A stretch of DNA of 64,000 nt from Chromohalobacter sp. 11-W (GTDB lineage Bacteria; Pseudomonadota; Gammaproteobacteria; Pseudomonadales; Halomonadaceae), in the NCBI RefSeq assembly GCF_029889905.1, contig NZ_JARANZ010000009.1, forward strand, positions 96,732 through 160,731, read 5' to 3'. Position numbers and translations under genes: made by a program. Each line of letters opens with the position of its first letter. The stretch's first letter is position 1. A model generated the notes under the pieces. It had not been told where the DNA came from. It saw only the letters and a list, made by a program, of their open reading frames with translations, and did no database searches. This document shows positions 25,562 to 38,723 of the stretch, in pieces.

Positions 25562-27742
25562 CTACGCTTTTGGTGAAAGTTGGGCTTCCAACCAGCTAAG
25601 CCCATCGATCATATATCCGGGGGGGTTGAAGCTATTCGCCTCGTTATCCGCGAGATGGAAGAGGCAATTGAAGGCAAAGTCTCCCTTATTTAGGCCTTGC
25701 AGATATTCATAAAGTGACTCAGATAATGATTTAGTGCCGTTTTCAAATTCCGTTTTCGCGTCTTTTATCCTCGTTTTTTTATGAAAAAAATCATCCTCAA
25801 AATTCGCTAAAATCAATGCATCTTCAAAAGTTCTAGATAAAACCTCCTCCCCAAAAACCTGTGTTGGCTTTTGATAAGCAATGTGAAGTGGTGCACCGTT
25901 GCTTGTTGTTTCAAGCTCCTCTTTTGTTAAGGCCACCAAGTCATCTAACGCTTCTTTCTTTGGGTGCCATTTCTTCAAAGTATCATTGTTTGTCCTCTGA
26001 CCATCATTCTTTTTCGGGAAACACGATTTCTCCGTGTTATCAACTGAGTCAAGGTCTGTCAGCACTAGAGTTGCCACCCCAAGCTTCTCAACTAAATCTC
26101 TGTACTTATGCGTGTGTGCACCGTTCACCTCAAGTATAGAGATGTACCGACTCGACAAATTCGGGAAGCTCTTAGAAATAAACTCAGGCACGAGAAGACT
26201 CTCGGCTTGGCCTTCAACAAAAATTACGCCATCGGCGAAGAAAATGTCGCAATGAGTAAGCTTCAAATGTTTTCTAACAAATAGAAGCTCCTCTTTCGGC
26301 TTTGAAAAAAGCTCTGACATGTTTGCAATTGATGTATGGTCCATTTCAATGGACGTATTCGCACTATTGCGCCGGAAATAACGTAAGTCTTTGAAGTCAA
26401 TATCGTTGATAATATGACTTGAGTGAGTGCTAATCACGAGCTGAGTCTGGTATTCAGACTTATCTTTTCTGGTTTCCTTATCGCGTAAATCGGCATGGTT
26501 TCGCAATGTATCATAAGCTTTCGATACAAATACGCGCTGGACTTGCGCGTGAAGGTTAACTTCCGGTTCTTCGAGCAATACAATATGAATTGGCTCAATC
26601 TGCTCTTCGACATTACCTTCTAAAGAAGCCGATTTACCAACGCGCATCCATTTATCGCGGAATTCAAGGAGTCTGAAGGTCAGATATATTAAATTCTGGT
26701 AGCCCAACCCCAAGTAGCTTTCAGGAAGAAATTCCTCTTCCATTTTATCAAAACGATATCGAACAGATGAAGATTTTTGCAGCGCATCTGTGCCGCTAAT
26801 TTTCGCAGAAATTTCAACAATTGGGTTTCCCCCGATACCAGGGTAGCCCATACTTTTTAGCTCTTCGAAAGGTGCTTCAAACTGAGTATTCAACCTATCG
26901 GTGAAGTCCTTTTCTAACTTTTGTTGTTGCCCTAAAACATTAAGGTCGCCGGCCTCAGGGAAATCTTCTGGGTTCAATATACGTTCATAATACTCACGAA
27001 GTAACTTATTGAGTCGCTGTTTTTCCGAATATGGCCCTTTTTGGTCTGTGTGATCTTCAGCTCCTAGACCGCGTTGCTCGGATATAACGTCTACACGAAT
27101 TAATTTTTTCAATGATTCGGGTTTGAGAGGCTGAAGAATTTCTTTAGCAGTAGTCTTCGCTTCTTCAGTAGGCCCTGTCTCTTTGCTCAAAATATAGTGC
27201 TTTTGTTTAATAAACTTACTAAAATTCCGACCCTTCTCCAAAAAATCGCATAAGTCTTTAGGCCACAGACTTACATCCCCTGTGTGTTTGGAAACTACAC
27301 CTCTCGTATCAACGAACTCACGACATAGTTGGGATATATCGACCGCCTCGTAAGTTATGCGAACGAATAGAGCGCCACCGCGCCATTCCAAATCTGGGAG
27401 AATGTCACGAACTTTATATGCCTCACTAGCTTCCGCTGTGATCTCGACGTCTAAACTCGGCAATAAACTAACCAGTACATCCGATATTTCCTCCATTTTC
27501 TCACTAGCAGGAAATTCCTGCTCTACTTGCTCGCCCAGTCTGTTGATTTCCTTCCAATTCCGCTTCGACATATCTCGAATTCTTAAGTTGTCTGGACTTT
27601 TCAAGAAGGTGTGTAGCGCTCCAATACAGGACGTTTTTCCACTATTATTAGCGCCGACAAGCACAGTTGTTTTGTCATCAAGAACCAAAGTTACATCGGC
27701 CAGCCGTCTGTAATTTTTCAAAGCGAAGGAGGAAATTTTCAT
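25562..27742 (-). CDS. OLD-family ATPase/Toprim endonuclease, GajA-like
   Basis: The 726-residue protein opens with MKISSFALKNYRRL and Walker A VGANNSGKTS (about 29-38). A long coiled or helical insert follows, then Walker B HIVLLEEPEVNLHAQ near residue 387 and ISTHSSHI near 428. The Toprim domain follows, with IFVEGQAE near 508 and VLTDLDSVDN near 562. These metal-binding acidic residues indicate an intact nuclease site. In Gabija the ATPase senses nucleotide depletion and the Toprim domain nicks DNA. The gene is longer than the GajA nuclease as I recall it (about 580 residues), so this may be a distinct class 2 OLD subtype. Composition is AT-rich compared with the chromosome. Confidence 0.87.
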   Translation of the reverse strand: MKISSFALKNYRRLADVTLVLDDKTTVLVGANNSGKTSCIGALHTFLKSPDNLRIRDMSKRNWKEINRLGEQVEQEFPASEKMEEISDVLVSLLPSLDVEITAEASEAYKVRDILPDLEWRGGALFVRITYEAVDISQLCREFVDTRGVVSKHTGDVSLWPKDLCDFLEKGRNFSKFIKQKHYILSKETGPTEEAKTTAKEILQPLKPESLKKLIRVDVISEQRGLGAEDHTDQKGPYSEKQRLNKLLREYYERILNPEDFPEAGDLNVLGQQQKLEKDFTDRLNTQFEAPFEELKSMGYPGIGGNPIVEISAKISGTDALQKSSSVRYRFDKMEEEFLPESYLGLGYQNLIYLTFRLLEFRDKWMRVGKSASLEGNVEEQIEPIHIVLLEEPEVNLHAQVQRVFVSKAYDTLRNHADLRDKETRKDKSEYQTQLVISTHSSHIINDIDFKDLRYFRRNSANTSIEMDHTSIANMSELFSKPKEELLFVRKHLKLTHCDIFFADGVIFVEGQAESLLVPEFISKSFPNLSSRYISILEVNGAHTHKYRDLVEKLGVATLVLTDLDSVDNTEKSCFPKKNDGQRTNNDTLKKWHPKKEALDDLVALTKEELETTSNGAPLHIAYQKPTQVFGEEVLSRTFEDALILANFEDDFFHKKTRIKDAKTEFENGTKSLSESLYEYLQGLNKGDFAFNCLFHLADNEANSFNPPGYMIDGLSWLEAQLSPKA

Positions 27743-27792
27743 TGATCAAAACCTTAAAAACTGTGGGTCAAAAAAACAGGGGGTCGCATTTA

Positions 27793-27820
27793 ATATTAAT
27801 TTTCGCTACTTTTCTGCCAA
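27793..27820 (-). promoter_or_regulatory. Candidate promoter for the OLD/UvrD operon
   Basis: On the minus strand TTGGCA is followed, 16 bases on, by TAATAT, about 50 bases before the OLD-gene start. Fit to the sigma-70 consensus is moderate. A cassette carrying its own promoter would be expressed regardless of its position in the array. Confidence 0.35.
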
Positions 27821-27859
27821 TGCCCGCTTAGAGTCGAAAACCACCTCTCGTTCGATGCC

Positions 27860-27918
27860 GTATGACGCGAAGCGAAGCGGCGGCCCGCCAGGGACGTCCG
27901 CTTTAAGCGAATTATTAT
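27860..27918 (-). other. Decayed attC-like site (F)
   Basis: Just past the stop of the S-4TM/nucleotidyltransferase gene the minus strand reads AATTCGCTTAAAGCGGACG, then GGCGGGCCGCCGCTT, ending CGCGTCATAC. The AAGCGG/CCGCTT stem is clear. The final core GTCATAC differs by one base from GTTATAC. It separates the fusion gene from the OLD/UvrD operon, suggesting they entered as separate cassettes. Confidence 0.6.
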
Positions 27919-29183
27919 TCCTTAGTCTCTTTAAATGCGGTTAGTTTTTTTAGCCTCTCTGAGTTCCCTAACTTTCTATAGATGGATATTTCATATTCAA
28001 GCGTAGTCAAAGGAAGCGTATGCCCATTAACAAAAAAATCTTCAATCTCACATTTCCACTCATTATTATCCTCCCAACAACCTTTTATTAAATTGACAGG
28101 ATCAGCCATTATTTCAATTTGGATTGATCGATAATCAAGCACACAAAAATAGGACTTAATCGTACCACATTCGCTAAAACTATATTCTCTCGCGGTACAT
28201 TCTTTGAGAAGCTCTGAAATTAGCTCACCACCTCTTTCTGTTGTAATTATGTCAACATCATTCAATTCGGCAACGATTCCTCGTATGTAATGGTTTGCTC
28301 CCCCCGTAATAGCCCACGGCTCATCAACATCATATAGCTTATCGCAAAGCTCAGAAATAATTTGTATTTGCTTAGATCTCCACCCTTCTTTTAGATAGTC
28401 TTTATTCTTCTCCCAAACCCCATTTGGAATATTTGGAGTAAGTGCTTTTGCTTCGCTATATCTAGTGAAAGCTTCTAACAAAACACTTTCTTTTGCTGCT
28501 GGCGCTTGAGAAAGATAGCTGTCAATATTTTTCATATCTTCTGTAGTGGCTCTGTATCGCAATGTTGAGGTTAAGAATTCATAAAGCAACCCCAATGAAA
28601 GAAGACTGTAGACTAACCGAATTGGCAATAAATCTGAGTTGACCTTCACATATGGAATGAATAGAAGTATGGAGATCAAAATAAATGCAGAACAGGCGCC
28701 TAAAATGGCAAGATTTCGTCGATAGGACTTATCAAACAGATGATAATTGAAGTAAGCATTTTCATGTATCAACCTGCGCAATTTTGCAGCATGCAATACT
28801 GTCTTATTTTTGGGGATTTCAGCGTTTCTTGAATGCTTTTCCTTTTTTCCTTCGACCTTTCTCCTAACGTAATTACTGGTTTTTTGCTTTTGGTTCTCTA
28901 TCATCGCAACATCCATGGTTTTGACAGAAAGATCCGACAGCATAAGTTGCTTTTGAAAGCTATTACCTAAATTGTATAGAGCCGTTATTTTTTGCGCTAG
29001 ACCCCACAAAGAAAATTGAATTACGAATATCCCAAGAGCAAGAAAGTAGAGATACCTTTCGCCTGCGTAGACTGACAGAGAAATAAGGAATAGAATTCCG
29101 AATAAAAAGCAAACCCTTAATCTAGAGTAACGTTCAGCCTCATCAAATATTGATTGATAATAATATTCCAAGTCTTGTTTCAC
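27915..29183 (-). CDS. S-4TM-like membrane domain fused to a nucleotidyltransferase-like domain
   Basis: This 422-residue protein starts with GTG, preceded by GAAGGGAGAACCC. Four hydrophobic segments lie at about 24-40, 44-60, 158-177 and 188-205. The two hairpins are separated by about 95 mostly basic residues, the layout of the S-4TM (SMODS-associated four-helix) effector domain. From about residue 275 a nucleotidyltransferase-like domain follows: WAITGGANHYIRG (GG at 294-295), LNDVDIIT (Asp 309 and 311) and IQIEIM (Glu 357), giving a full acidic triad. This pairing suggests a self-contained signal-producing and membrane-acting defence protein, but function is inference. The gene sits at the entry end of the array, next to the Gabija-like pair. 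Confidence 0.65.
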   Translation of the reverse strand: MKQDLEYYYQSIFDEAERYSRLRVCFLFGILFLISLSVYAGERYLYFLALGIFVIQFSLWGLAQKITALYNLGNSFQKQLMLSDLSVKTMDVAMIENQKQKTSNYVRRKVEGKKEKHSRNAEIPKNKTVLHAAKLRRLIHENAYFNYHLFDKSYRRNLAILGACSAFILISILLFIPYVKVNSDLLPIRLVYSLLSLGLLYEFLTSTLRYRATTEDMKNIDSYLSQAPAAKESVLLEAFTRYSEAKALTPNIPNGVWEKNKDYLKEGWRSKQIQIISELCDKLYDVDEPWAITGGANHYIRGIVAELNDVDIITTERGGELISELLKECTAREYSFSECGTIKSYFCVLDYRSIQIEIMADPVNLIKGCWEDNNEWKCEIEDFFVNGHTLPLTTLEYEISIYRKLGNSERLKKLTAFKETKE

Positions 29184-29525
29184 GGGTTCTCCCTTCTTGC
29201 GTAACAGGTATTAGACGGCGCGCTCGTTTTCCACTTGAATGAGCAGGCGCATTCAACAATCTTATCAAGCCCGCTTTGTCGCTCTTAAGCTTTTGATTTT
29301 AAACACACTAAGAAAAGCTCGGCGCGTTATGCAGAATTGCAGGCTCTATCACCTTGGAACCAACACGGCCCCCTACCTCGCTGCCGTTTCGGCCACGCTA
29401 CCGCTAAGCAAAGCACTGAACGCTCCACCACCCGGTTCATCAGGTTGTATCGGCAATACCAAACAATACTTAACCTAGCTTAATTTAACGTCGATTAACA
29501 TAGCGCTACACGAAAGGCGTAGGCA

Positions 29526-29560
29526 CAAAAACGCCCGCGCCGTGTGAGCGGCGCGGGCGT
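29526..29560 (-). terminator. Rho-independent terminator of the mmsA operon
   Basis: ACGCCCGCGCCG at 29531-29542 and CGGCGCGGGCGT at 29549-29560 form a perfect 12-bp stem. On the minus strand it is followed by TTTTTGTG. It lies 22 bases past the mmsA stop codon. The homologous copy at 21457-21487 has two stem mismatches. Confidence 0.9.
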
Positions 29561-29582
29561 GGGGTTCAGCCGTGGGGGTGGT

Positions 29583-31070
<1,488 letters not shown>

Positions 31071-31120
31071 AACATCTCTTCTCTATCGAATATGGGCGTC
31101 ATGTCGGGATACGGGCCGTC

Positions 31121-32404
31121 TTAAAATTCCCGGCCGAGCAGAGCCTCATCGAACGGATAACGCGAGAGCTTTTCGATGCCGGTGTCGGTCACCAGCACTT
31201 CCTCTTCGAGCTTGACGCCGTCGGCGCCGCCGACCTCGCCGATGTAGCTTTCCACCGAGACCACCATGCCGGGCTCGAGAATGCCGTCCTTGGAGAAGCG
31301 GTCGAAGTCCATGTGGTGGGCGACCAGCGGGGTCTCGCCGTGCATGCCGACGCCGTGGATGATCGAGGGGTAGCGGCGATCGAGAAAGCGCTCGGGAATC
31401 TTCCAGGCGTTTTCGGCGATCTCGCGGTAGCTCATGCCCGGCTTGAGGATGCCCATGTTGTGGTGCACCTGGTCATAGGCCATCCGGTAGAGGCTCTGCT
31501 GATAGGCGGTGGGCTTGCCGGGGCCAACATGGAAGGTGCGTGAGAAATCGGAGTAGTAGCCGTGGCAGCCGATGGTGTCGGTATCCAGCGCGACCAGTTC
31601 GCCGGGGCGAATCACCCGGTTGCTGGCTTCGTTGAACCAGGGGTTGGTGCGCGGGCCGGAGGACAGCAGCCGTGTCTCGATGAACTCGCCGCCCTGGCGG
31701 ATGACATCGCCGTACATGATGGCGAACAGCTCGTTTTCGGTGATGCCGGGCTTGATCGCGGCTTCCACTTCGGCCACGGCGGCCTCGCTGCCGGCCATCG
31801 ACTGGGCCAGGCAGGCGATTTCTTCGGGCGTCTTGATGCGCCGGCAATGCAGGGTATCCTGCATGCAGTCATAGACATCCAGCCCCTGGGCTTCCAGCGA
31901 GCGGGCCAGATTCATTGTGCAGCGGTCCATGCCGATCTTCTTGTTGCCCTTGCCGTGTTCTTTCATCAGCTCGGCGATCTCGATGCCAAACGGGTCGGAG
32001 GACATGTTGTCGCGCTGGTTGACGGCGGACCACACCACCTTGGAGGTGCGCGCTTCGTCGATGGTCTCCAGCCAAGTGGAGACGTGCGCGCTGCCCGGGT
32101 ATTCGAACAGGATCACCGGCCCTTCGAGCGGCACGTAGATGTAGCGCGTGGAGTTGCGCAGGAAGTAGCCGAACATGTTGCGCGAGCCGGTGGCGTAGCG
32201 CTGGTTGTACGGGTCGAACAATACCAGCGCGGCGTAGCCCTGCTCGGCCATCATCGCGCGTAGGCGCTTGAGGCGCCCGCCGCGCAGCTGTACCGGATCG
32301 AAGGCGGTGGGAATGCTGTCGCCGTTGGCCATGGGGGCGGAGGGCACGACTGGGATGGCGTCGGGTTCGTTGTCGGTCAGGTTTTCGAAGTCGACGATGC
32401 TCAT
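31121..32404 (-). CDS. M24-family protein related to DMSP lyase DddP, catalytic Asp missing
   Basis: This 427-residue protein has the pita-bread fold of M24 enzymes, with metal ligands in LDTDTIGCHGYYSDFSR (Asp-x-Asp then Asp nine residues on), IIHGVG (His), VVSVESY (Glu) and KLEEEV (Glu). The DTD-x9-D spacing and GGEFIETRLLSSGPRTNPWF match DddP, not creatinase or ectoine hydrolase. As I recall, DddP carries its catalytic Asp six residues after the metal His; here HGVGMHGETP has Gly. A DMSP-lyase call is therefore unsafe. The ATG at 32404 is preferred over the upstream TTG. Confidence 0.75.
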   Translation of the reverse strand: MSIVDFENLTDNEPDAIPVVPSAPMANGDSIPTAFDPVQLRGGRLKRLRAMMAEQGYAALVLFDPYNQRYATGSRNMFGYFLRNSTRYIYVPLEGPVILFEYPGSAHVSTWLETIDEARTSKVVWSAVNQRDNMSSDPFGIEIAELMKEHGKGNKKIGMDRCTMNLARSLEAQGLDVYDCMQDTLHCRRIKTPEEIACLAQSMAGSEAAVAEVEAAIKPGITENELFAIMYGDVIRQGGEFIETRLLSSGPRTNPWFNEASNRVIRPGELVALDTDTIGCHGYYSDFSRTFHVGPGKPTAYQQSLYRMAYDQVHHNMGILKPGMSYREIAENAWKIPERFLDRRYPSIIHGVGMHGETPLVAHHMDFDRFSKDGILEPGMVVSVESYIGEVGGADGVKLEEEVLVTDTGIEKLSRYPFDEALLGREF

Positions 32405-32455
32405 GATCAAGCTCTCTGTATCTGTTCGTTATGGGGCGCGCTTCGTGATGAGGCA

Positions 32456-32494
32456 CGCTCGCCGTCGCGGGAACTGTCTCCGCGACGGCGAGCG
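32456..32494 (-). other. Perfect 15-bp intercistronic hairpin
   Basis: CGCTCGCCGTCGCGG at 32456-32470 pairs exactly with CCGCGACGGCGAGCG at 32480-32494. It lies between the oxygenase stop and the M24 start and has no T tract. It may attenuate or stabilise the operon message. Confidence 0.7.
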
Positions 32495-32528
32495 TGGGCC
32501 GGGGTCGGCGGCCGGTGATCCGGTATTG

Positions 32529-33410
32529 TCAGTCGGCGAGGCTGTCGCTGCGCTGCATGCCCTCTTCCAGCAGACGCTCGTGCACCGGCGCCATGCGCCC
32601 GAAGATGCGCTTGGCGCGCTCGGGGCGGCCGATGAAGCCCGGCTCCTTGGCGTAGGCGAAGATCACCGTGTGGCGCTCGCGGTCGCCTTCCACCGGGGTC
32701 ACGCGGTGCAGCGAGTAGCGGCCGAAGAAGACCTGCAAGTCGCCCGGCTGGAGATCCAGCGACTTGATCTGCGAGCGGTCGCCGTCGATGACCTTTTCCA
32801 CCCCGTCGAAGTTCTCGCCCTCGGGGCTGCGGATGCCCGGTGCGTACTCGAACCGGCCGCCGCCGTGGGACTGGCGCGTCATCATGGTGACGATGAATTC
32901 GTTGGTGTCGTAATGCCACGGATGCTGACAGCCCTCGCGCAGCACGTTGACGACCAGGTCGGCCAGCGGATCGGCGTACTGGTGGATCTCTTCCATGCCC
33001 ACCACGCTGGCGATGAAGCGCTGGAAACCGGGATCGGAGTAGACCTGACGAATGATGGTGTCGGCGCCGATGCGGTCCCCGGCGACGAAGCCGTTGGTAC
33101 GGTCGCCGAAGCGGTTCTTGGGATGCGAGGCCGGCAGGCTGGGGTCGCCGTCGCTATTGTAGGGGTTGGTCTCGGTCTGGTTGTAATGCGCTTCCGGCGA
33201 GAGCCGCTCGGTTTCGCGTTCCAGCCGTGTCAGGGCCTCGTCGGGCACGAAGCCCTTGAGTACCACACAACCGTCCTGGCCGAGTTGGGCACGGCACTCT
33301 TCGAGGAGGGCCCGGCCGCGTTCGCCATCCAGCTGGTCGATGGGATAGCGCTCGAGATCGATCAGACCGTGGAGTGCGTTGTCGTCTGCCTGCGTAGCGT
33401 TGGCTGGCAT
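32529..33410 (-). CDS. Fe(II)/2-oxoglutarate oxygenase, HalD/BesD-related hydroxylase type
   Basis: The 293-residue protein has the metal facial triad: HYDTNEF near residue 160 supplies His and Asp, and SLHRVTPVEGDRERHT near 238 supplies the distal His and the 2-oxoglutarate Arg. The overall pattern resembles the HalD/BesD family, whose halogenases replace the Asp by Gly or Ala. Here Asp is present, so hydroxylation or desaturation rather than halogenation is expected. The substrate may be an amino acid or zwitterion. It begins the operon with the M24 protein and MmsA and is divergent from a LysR regulator. Confidence 0.8.
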   Translation of the reverse strand: MPANATQADDNALHGLIDLERYPIDQLDGERGRALLEECRAQLGQDGCVVLKGFVPDEALTRLERETERLSPEAHYNQTETNPYNSDGDPSLPASHPKNRFGDRTNGFVAGDRIGADTIIRQVYSDPGFQRFIASVVGMEEIHQYADPLADLVVNVLREGCQHPWHYDTNEFIVTMMTRQSHGGGRFEYAPGIRSPEGENFDGVEKVIDGDRSQIKSLDLQPGDLQVFFGRYSLHRVTPVEGDRERHTVIFAYAKEPGFIGRPERAKRIFGRMAPVHERLLEEGMQRSDSLAD

Positions 33411-33531
33411 GCGGATCTGCTCCTGACTTTTTGCAAAGACGTTTCCAGTAACGTATGGACAGGGTAGAGAGGCAGGTTCAATAATAGAAATGAATGGTTA
33501 AGATCAAAAAGATTGCAAAGGCTCATAGATC

Positions 33532-34416
33532 ATGGACACCGACCTGCTCCGCGCCTTCGTCACCGTCGCCGAGTGCGAGGGCTTCAGCGCCGCCGGCAAG
33601 GTGCTGCATCGCACGCAGTCAGCGGTCAGCCTGCAGATCAAGCGGCTCGAGGATCAGATGGGCGAGTCACTGTTCGAGCGCACCAGCCGCAGCGTGGTAC
33701 TGACGCCGCCAGGCGGGCGCTTGCTGCCCTACGCGCGACACATGCTCAAGCTTCAGGACGAGGCACGCCGGGTGATGGGGGTGGACCGCCAGGGCGAACT
33801 GATCCGCCTGGGTACCTCGGAGGAACAGGCAAGCACCTACTTGCCCGAGCTGCTGCCGCGGTTCGCCGCCCGCTTTCCCGAGGTGCGCCTCGAAGTGAGC
33901 TGCAGCATCAGCGGCTCGCTGGTGCATGATTTCCAGGAGGGGCTGCTGGACGTCGCGCTGGTGGTGCGCCATGGCCCCACGCAGACCGGCCGCCTGCTGG
34001 GCCGCGAGCCCATGGTGTGGGTGGTGGCCGAGGACCGCGCCATCGACGACTGGGAGATTCTGCCCCTGGCGCTGAACCCCGAGGGCTGCATCTTCCGCGC
34101 CCATGCGTTCGCCGCGCTGGGGCCCACCGACCGGCGCTGGGACGTGCGCTACTCCAGTCGCTCCCCCACCGGCATCAATCTGCCGGTTCAAGCCGGGCTG
34201 GCCGCCACGGTCAAGACCCCGCGCAGCGTCCCCGAGGGCTGCCGCATCGTCGGCGAGGAAGAAGGCCTGCCACCCCTTGGGCACGTCGAGATCGAAATGC
34301 ACCGCACGCCCGGCCACTCCAGCGACGCCTTCGTCGCCTTCTGCGACGAACTGGAAGCCATCGTCACTGCGACCGACTCGCTGGAATCGCTGGAATACGT
34401 GGCGGCCCAAGGCTGA
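33532..34416 (+). CDS. LysR-family transcriptional regulator
   Basis: This 294-residue protein starts MDTDLLRAFVTVAECEGFSAAGKVLHRTQSAVSLQIKRLE, a standard LysR helix-turn-helix, followed by an effector-binding domain. It reads away from the oxygenase/M24/mmsA operon with 121 bases between starts, the usual arrangement for a LysR controlling the divergent operon. Its effector is unknown. Confidence 0.92.
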   Translation: MDTDLLRAFVTVAECEGFSAAGKVLHRTQSAVSLQIKRLEDQMGESLFERTSRSVVLTPPGGRLLPYARHMLKLQDEARRVMGVDRQGELIRLGTSEEQASTYLPELLPRFAARFPEVRLEVSCSISGSLVHDFQEGLLDVALVVRHGPTQTGRLLGREPMVWVVAEDRAIDDWEILPLALNPEGCIFRAHAFAALGPTDRRWDVRYSSRSPTGINLPVQAGLAATVKTPRSVPEGCRIVGEEEGLPPLGHVEIEMHRTPGHSSDAFVAFCDELEAIVTATDSLESLEYVAAQG

Positions 34417-34421
34417 ACGCG

Positions 34422-34455
34422 AAACGGCGCCCCGGGAGGCGCCGTTGGCGTTTGC
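34422..34455 (+). terminator. Terminator after the LysR gene
   Basis: AACGGCGCC and GGCGCCGTT flank a short loop and are followed by GGCGTTTGC. The stem is strong and the T run short. Confidence 0.6.
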
Positions 34456-34524
34456 TTCGAACGTGCAGTCCAGAGTGCTTCACTAATAGAGACTTACGAC
34501 TCGATACCCCTTCCCGGCGATTCG

Positions 34525-35127
34525 CTACAAGTCGATGCCCAACAACTTGGCGCCGTAGCCCCACAACAGTACGGTCACAGCTAGCAACGCTTCGAGCACC
34601 AGCACGCCGATACCCAGCGTCGAGCCGGTGACGATGAACCCCTCTTCCGCGCCGATGTCGAGGAAGTTGGGAATCCCCAGATACAGCAGATAGGCGCTGT
34701 AACAGAGCCCGACGATGGTTGCCAGCATGCACAGCCACACCAATGGGTAGAGAGCGACGCCGCCGCCGACGAACATCGGCGTGGCGACATACCCCGCAAA
34801 GATGATGCAGCGTCGACGACTCGGAGGGTTGGAATAACGCTGCGCCATCCAGTGGATTACCGAACCCATGAAGCCCACCGCTATCAAGATCGCCACATAG
34901 AAGGCGACACCCGCGAAGAAGGCGTCAAGATAGTTGAGTTGGATGGTATGCCCACCCCCGAAATCCCAGCCGACTTGGGTGGTGCCAATGAATGCACACA
35001 CCACCGGGATCAATGCCATTTCCAGAACGTGGTGACTGTAGAGGTGGGTAATCGTCTCCTTTTCGTCGTGGATCTGCTTCCATTCACGGTTCGGGTGCAC
35101 CAAGAGTCCCCAGACATGCGTGAGCAT
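34525..35127 (-). CDS. Yip1-family membrane protein
   Basis: The 200-residue protein starts at ATG 35127, preceded by GGAGG eight bases upstream. It has about five hydrophobic spans with a short cytoplasmic N-terminus (HVWGLLVHPNREWKQIHDE) that is typical of bacterial Yip1/YIP1-domain inner-membrane proteins. Function is unknown. A longer frame to 35259 lacks a ribosome binding site. Confidence 0.75.
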   Translation of the reverse strand: MLTHVWGLLVHPNREWKQIHDEKETITHLYSHHVLEMALIPVVCAFIGTTQVGWDFGGGHTIQLNYLDAFFAGVAFYVAILIAVGFMGSVIHWMAQRYSNPPSRRRCIIFAGYVATPMFVGGGVALYPLVWLCMLATIVGLCYSAYLLYLGIPNFLDIGAEEGFIVTGSTLGIGVLVLEALLAVTVLLWGYGAKLLGIDL

Positions 35128-35267
35128 AGAAAACACCTCCTCCATCGCCGATATGCGCATCACGTCGCGGCGCGCTTCATGATCGATGTGCCCCGACGTT
35201 TTTATCAGTGTAGTCAGTATTTTGCTCAGCAATATCAGATTTACCGCTTGAAACGGCATGCACGTAA

Positions 35268-35300
35268 TAAAGCGACACCCAAGGCGGGTGTCGCTTTGCT
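35268..35300 (-). terminator. Terminator of the fadBA operon
   Basis: AAAGCGACACCC and GGGTGTCGCTTT pair with a short loop between. On the minus strand the stem is followed by TTTATTACG. It lies about 35 bases past the fadA stop. Confidence 0.85.
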
Positions 35301-35334
35301 ATCGCTGTATTTCAGGCGAGATGCGAGTAGTGCG

Positions 35335-38723
<3,389 letters not shown>

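Larger units (their letters stand above)
17988..29205 (-). mobile_element. Integron-type gene-cassette array without integrase (CALIN-like)
   Basis: All cassette-type genes here read on the minus strand, and most are followed by 60-90 base imperfect hairpins that end in GTTRRRY-like cores: GTTAGCT, GTTAGGT, GTTGGGC, GTTGAGC, GTTATGT, GTTATAC and decayed forms. Genes tend to begin a few bases after each core, as in true cassettes. Base composition is more AT-rich than the flanks, most clearly at 23.6-29.2 kb. No tyrosine recombinase of IntI type is encoded in the window. The right boundary is the CTG/TTA junction at 29205. An HxlR/SDR pair and a repeat copy interrupt the array at 21.1-22.8 kb. 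Confidence 0.75.

Noticed and set aside
17988..29205. CRISPR array or prophage as explanation of the accessory region
   Set aside because: There are no regularly spaced identical short repeats and no phage structural, packaging or integrase genes.
31121..32404. Ectoine hydrolase (DoeA) call for the M24 protein
   Set aside because: The metal-motif context and the IETRLL-SGPRTNPWF stretch resemble DddP, and no doeB, doeC or doeD genes are nearby.
32529..33410. Radical halogenase call for the 2-oxoglutarate oxygenase
   Set aside because: The second metal ligand is Asp (HYD). Halogenases of this family carry Gly or Ala there.
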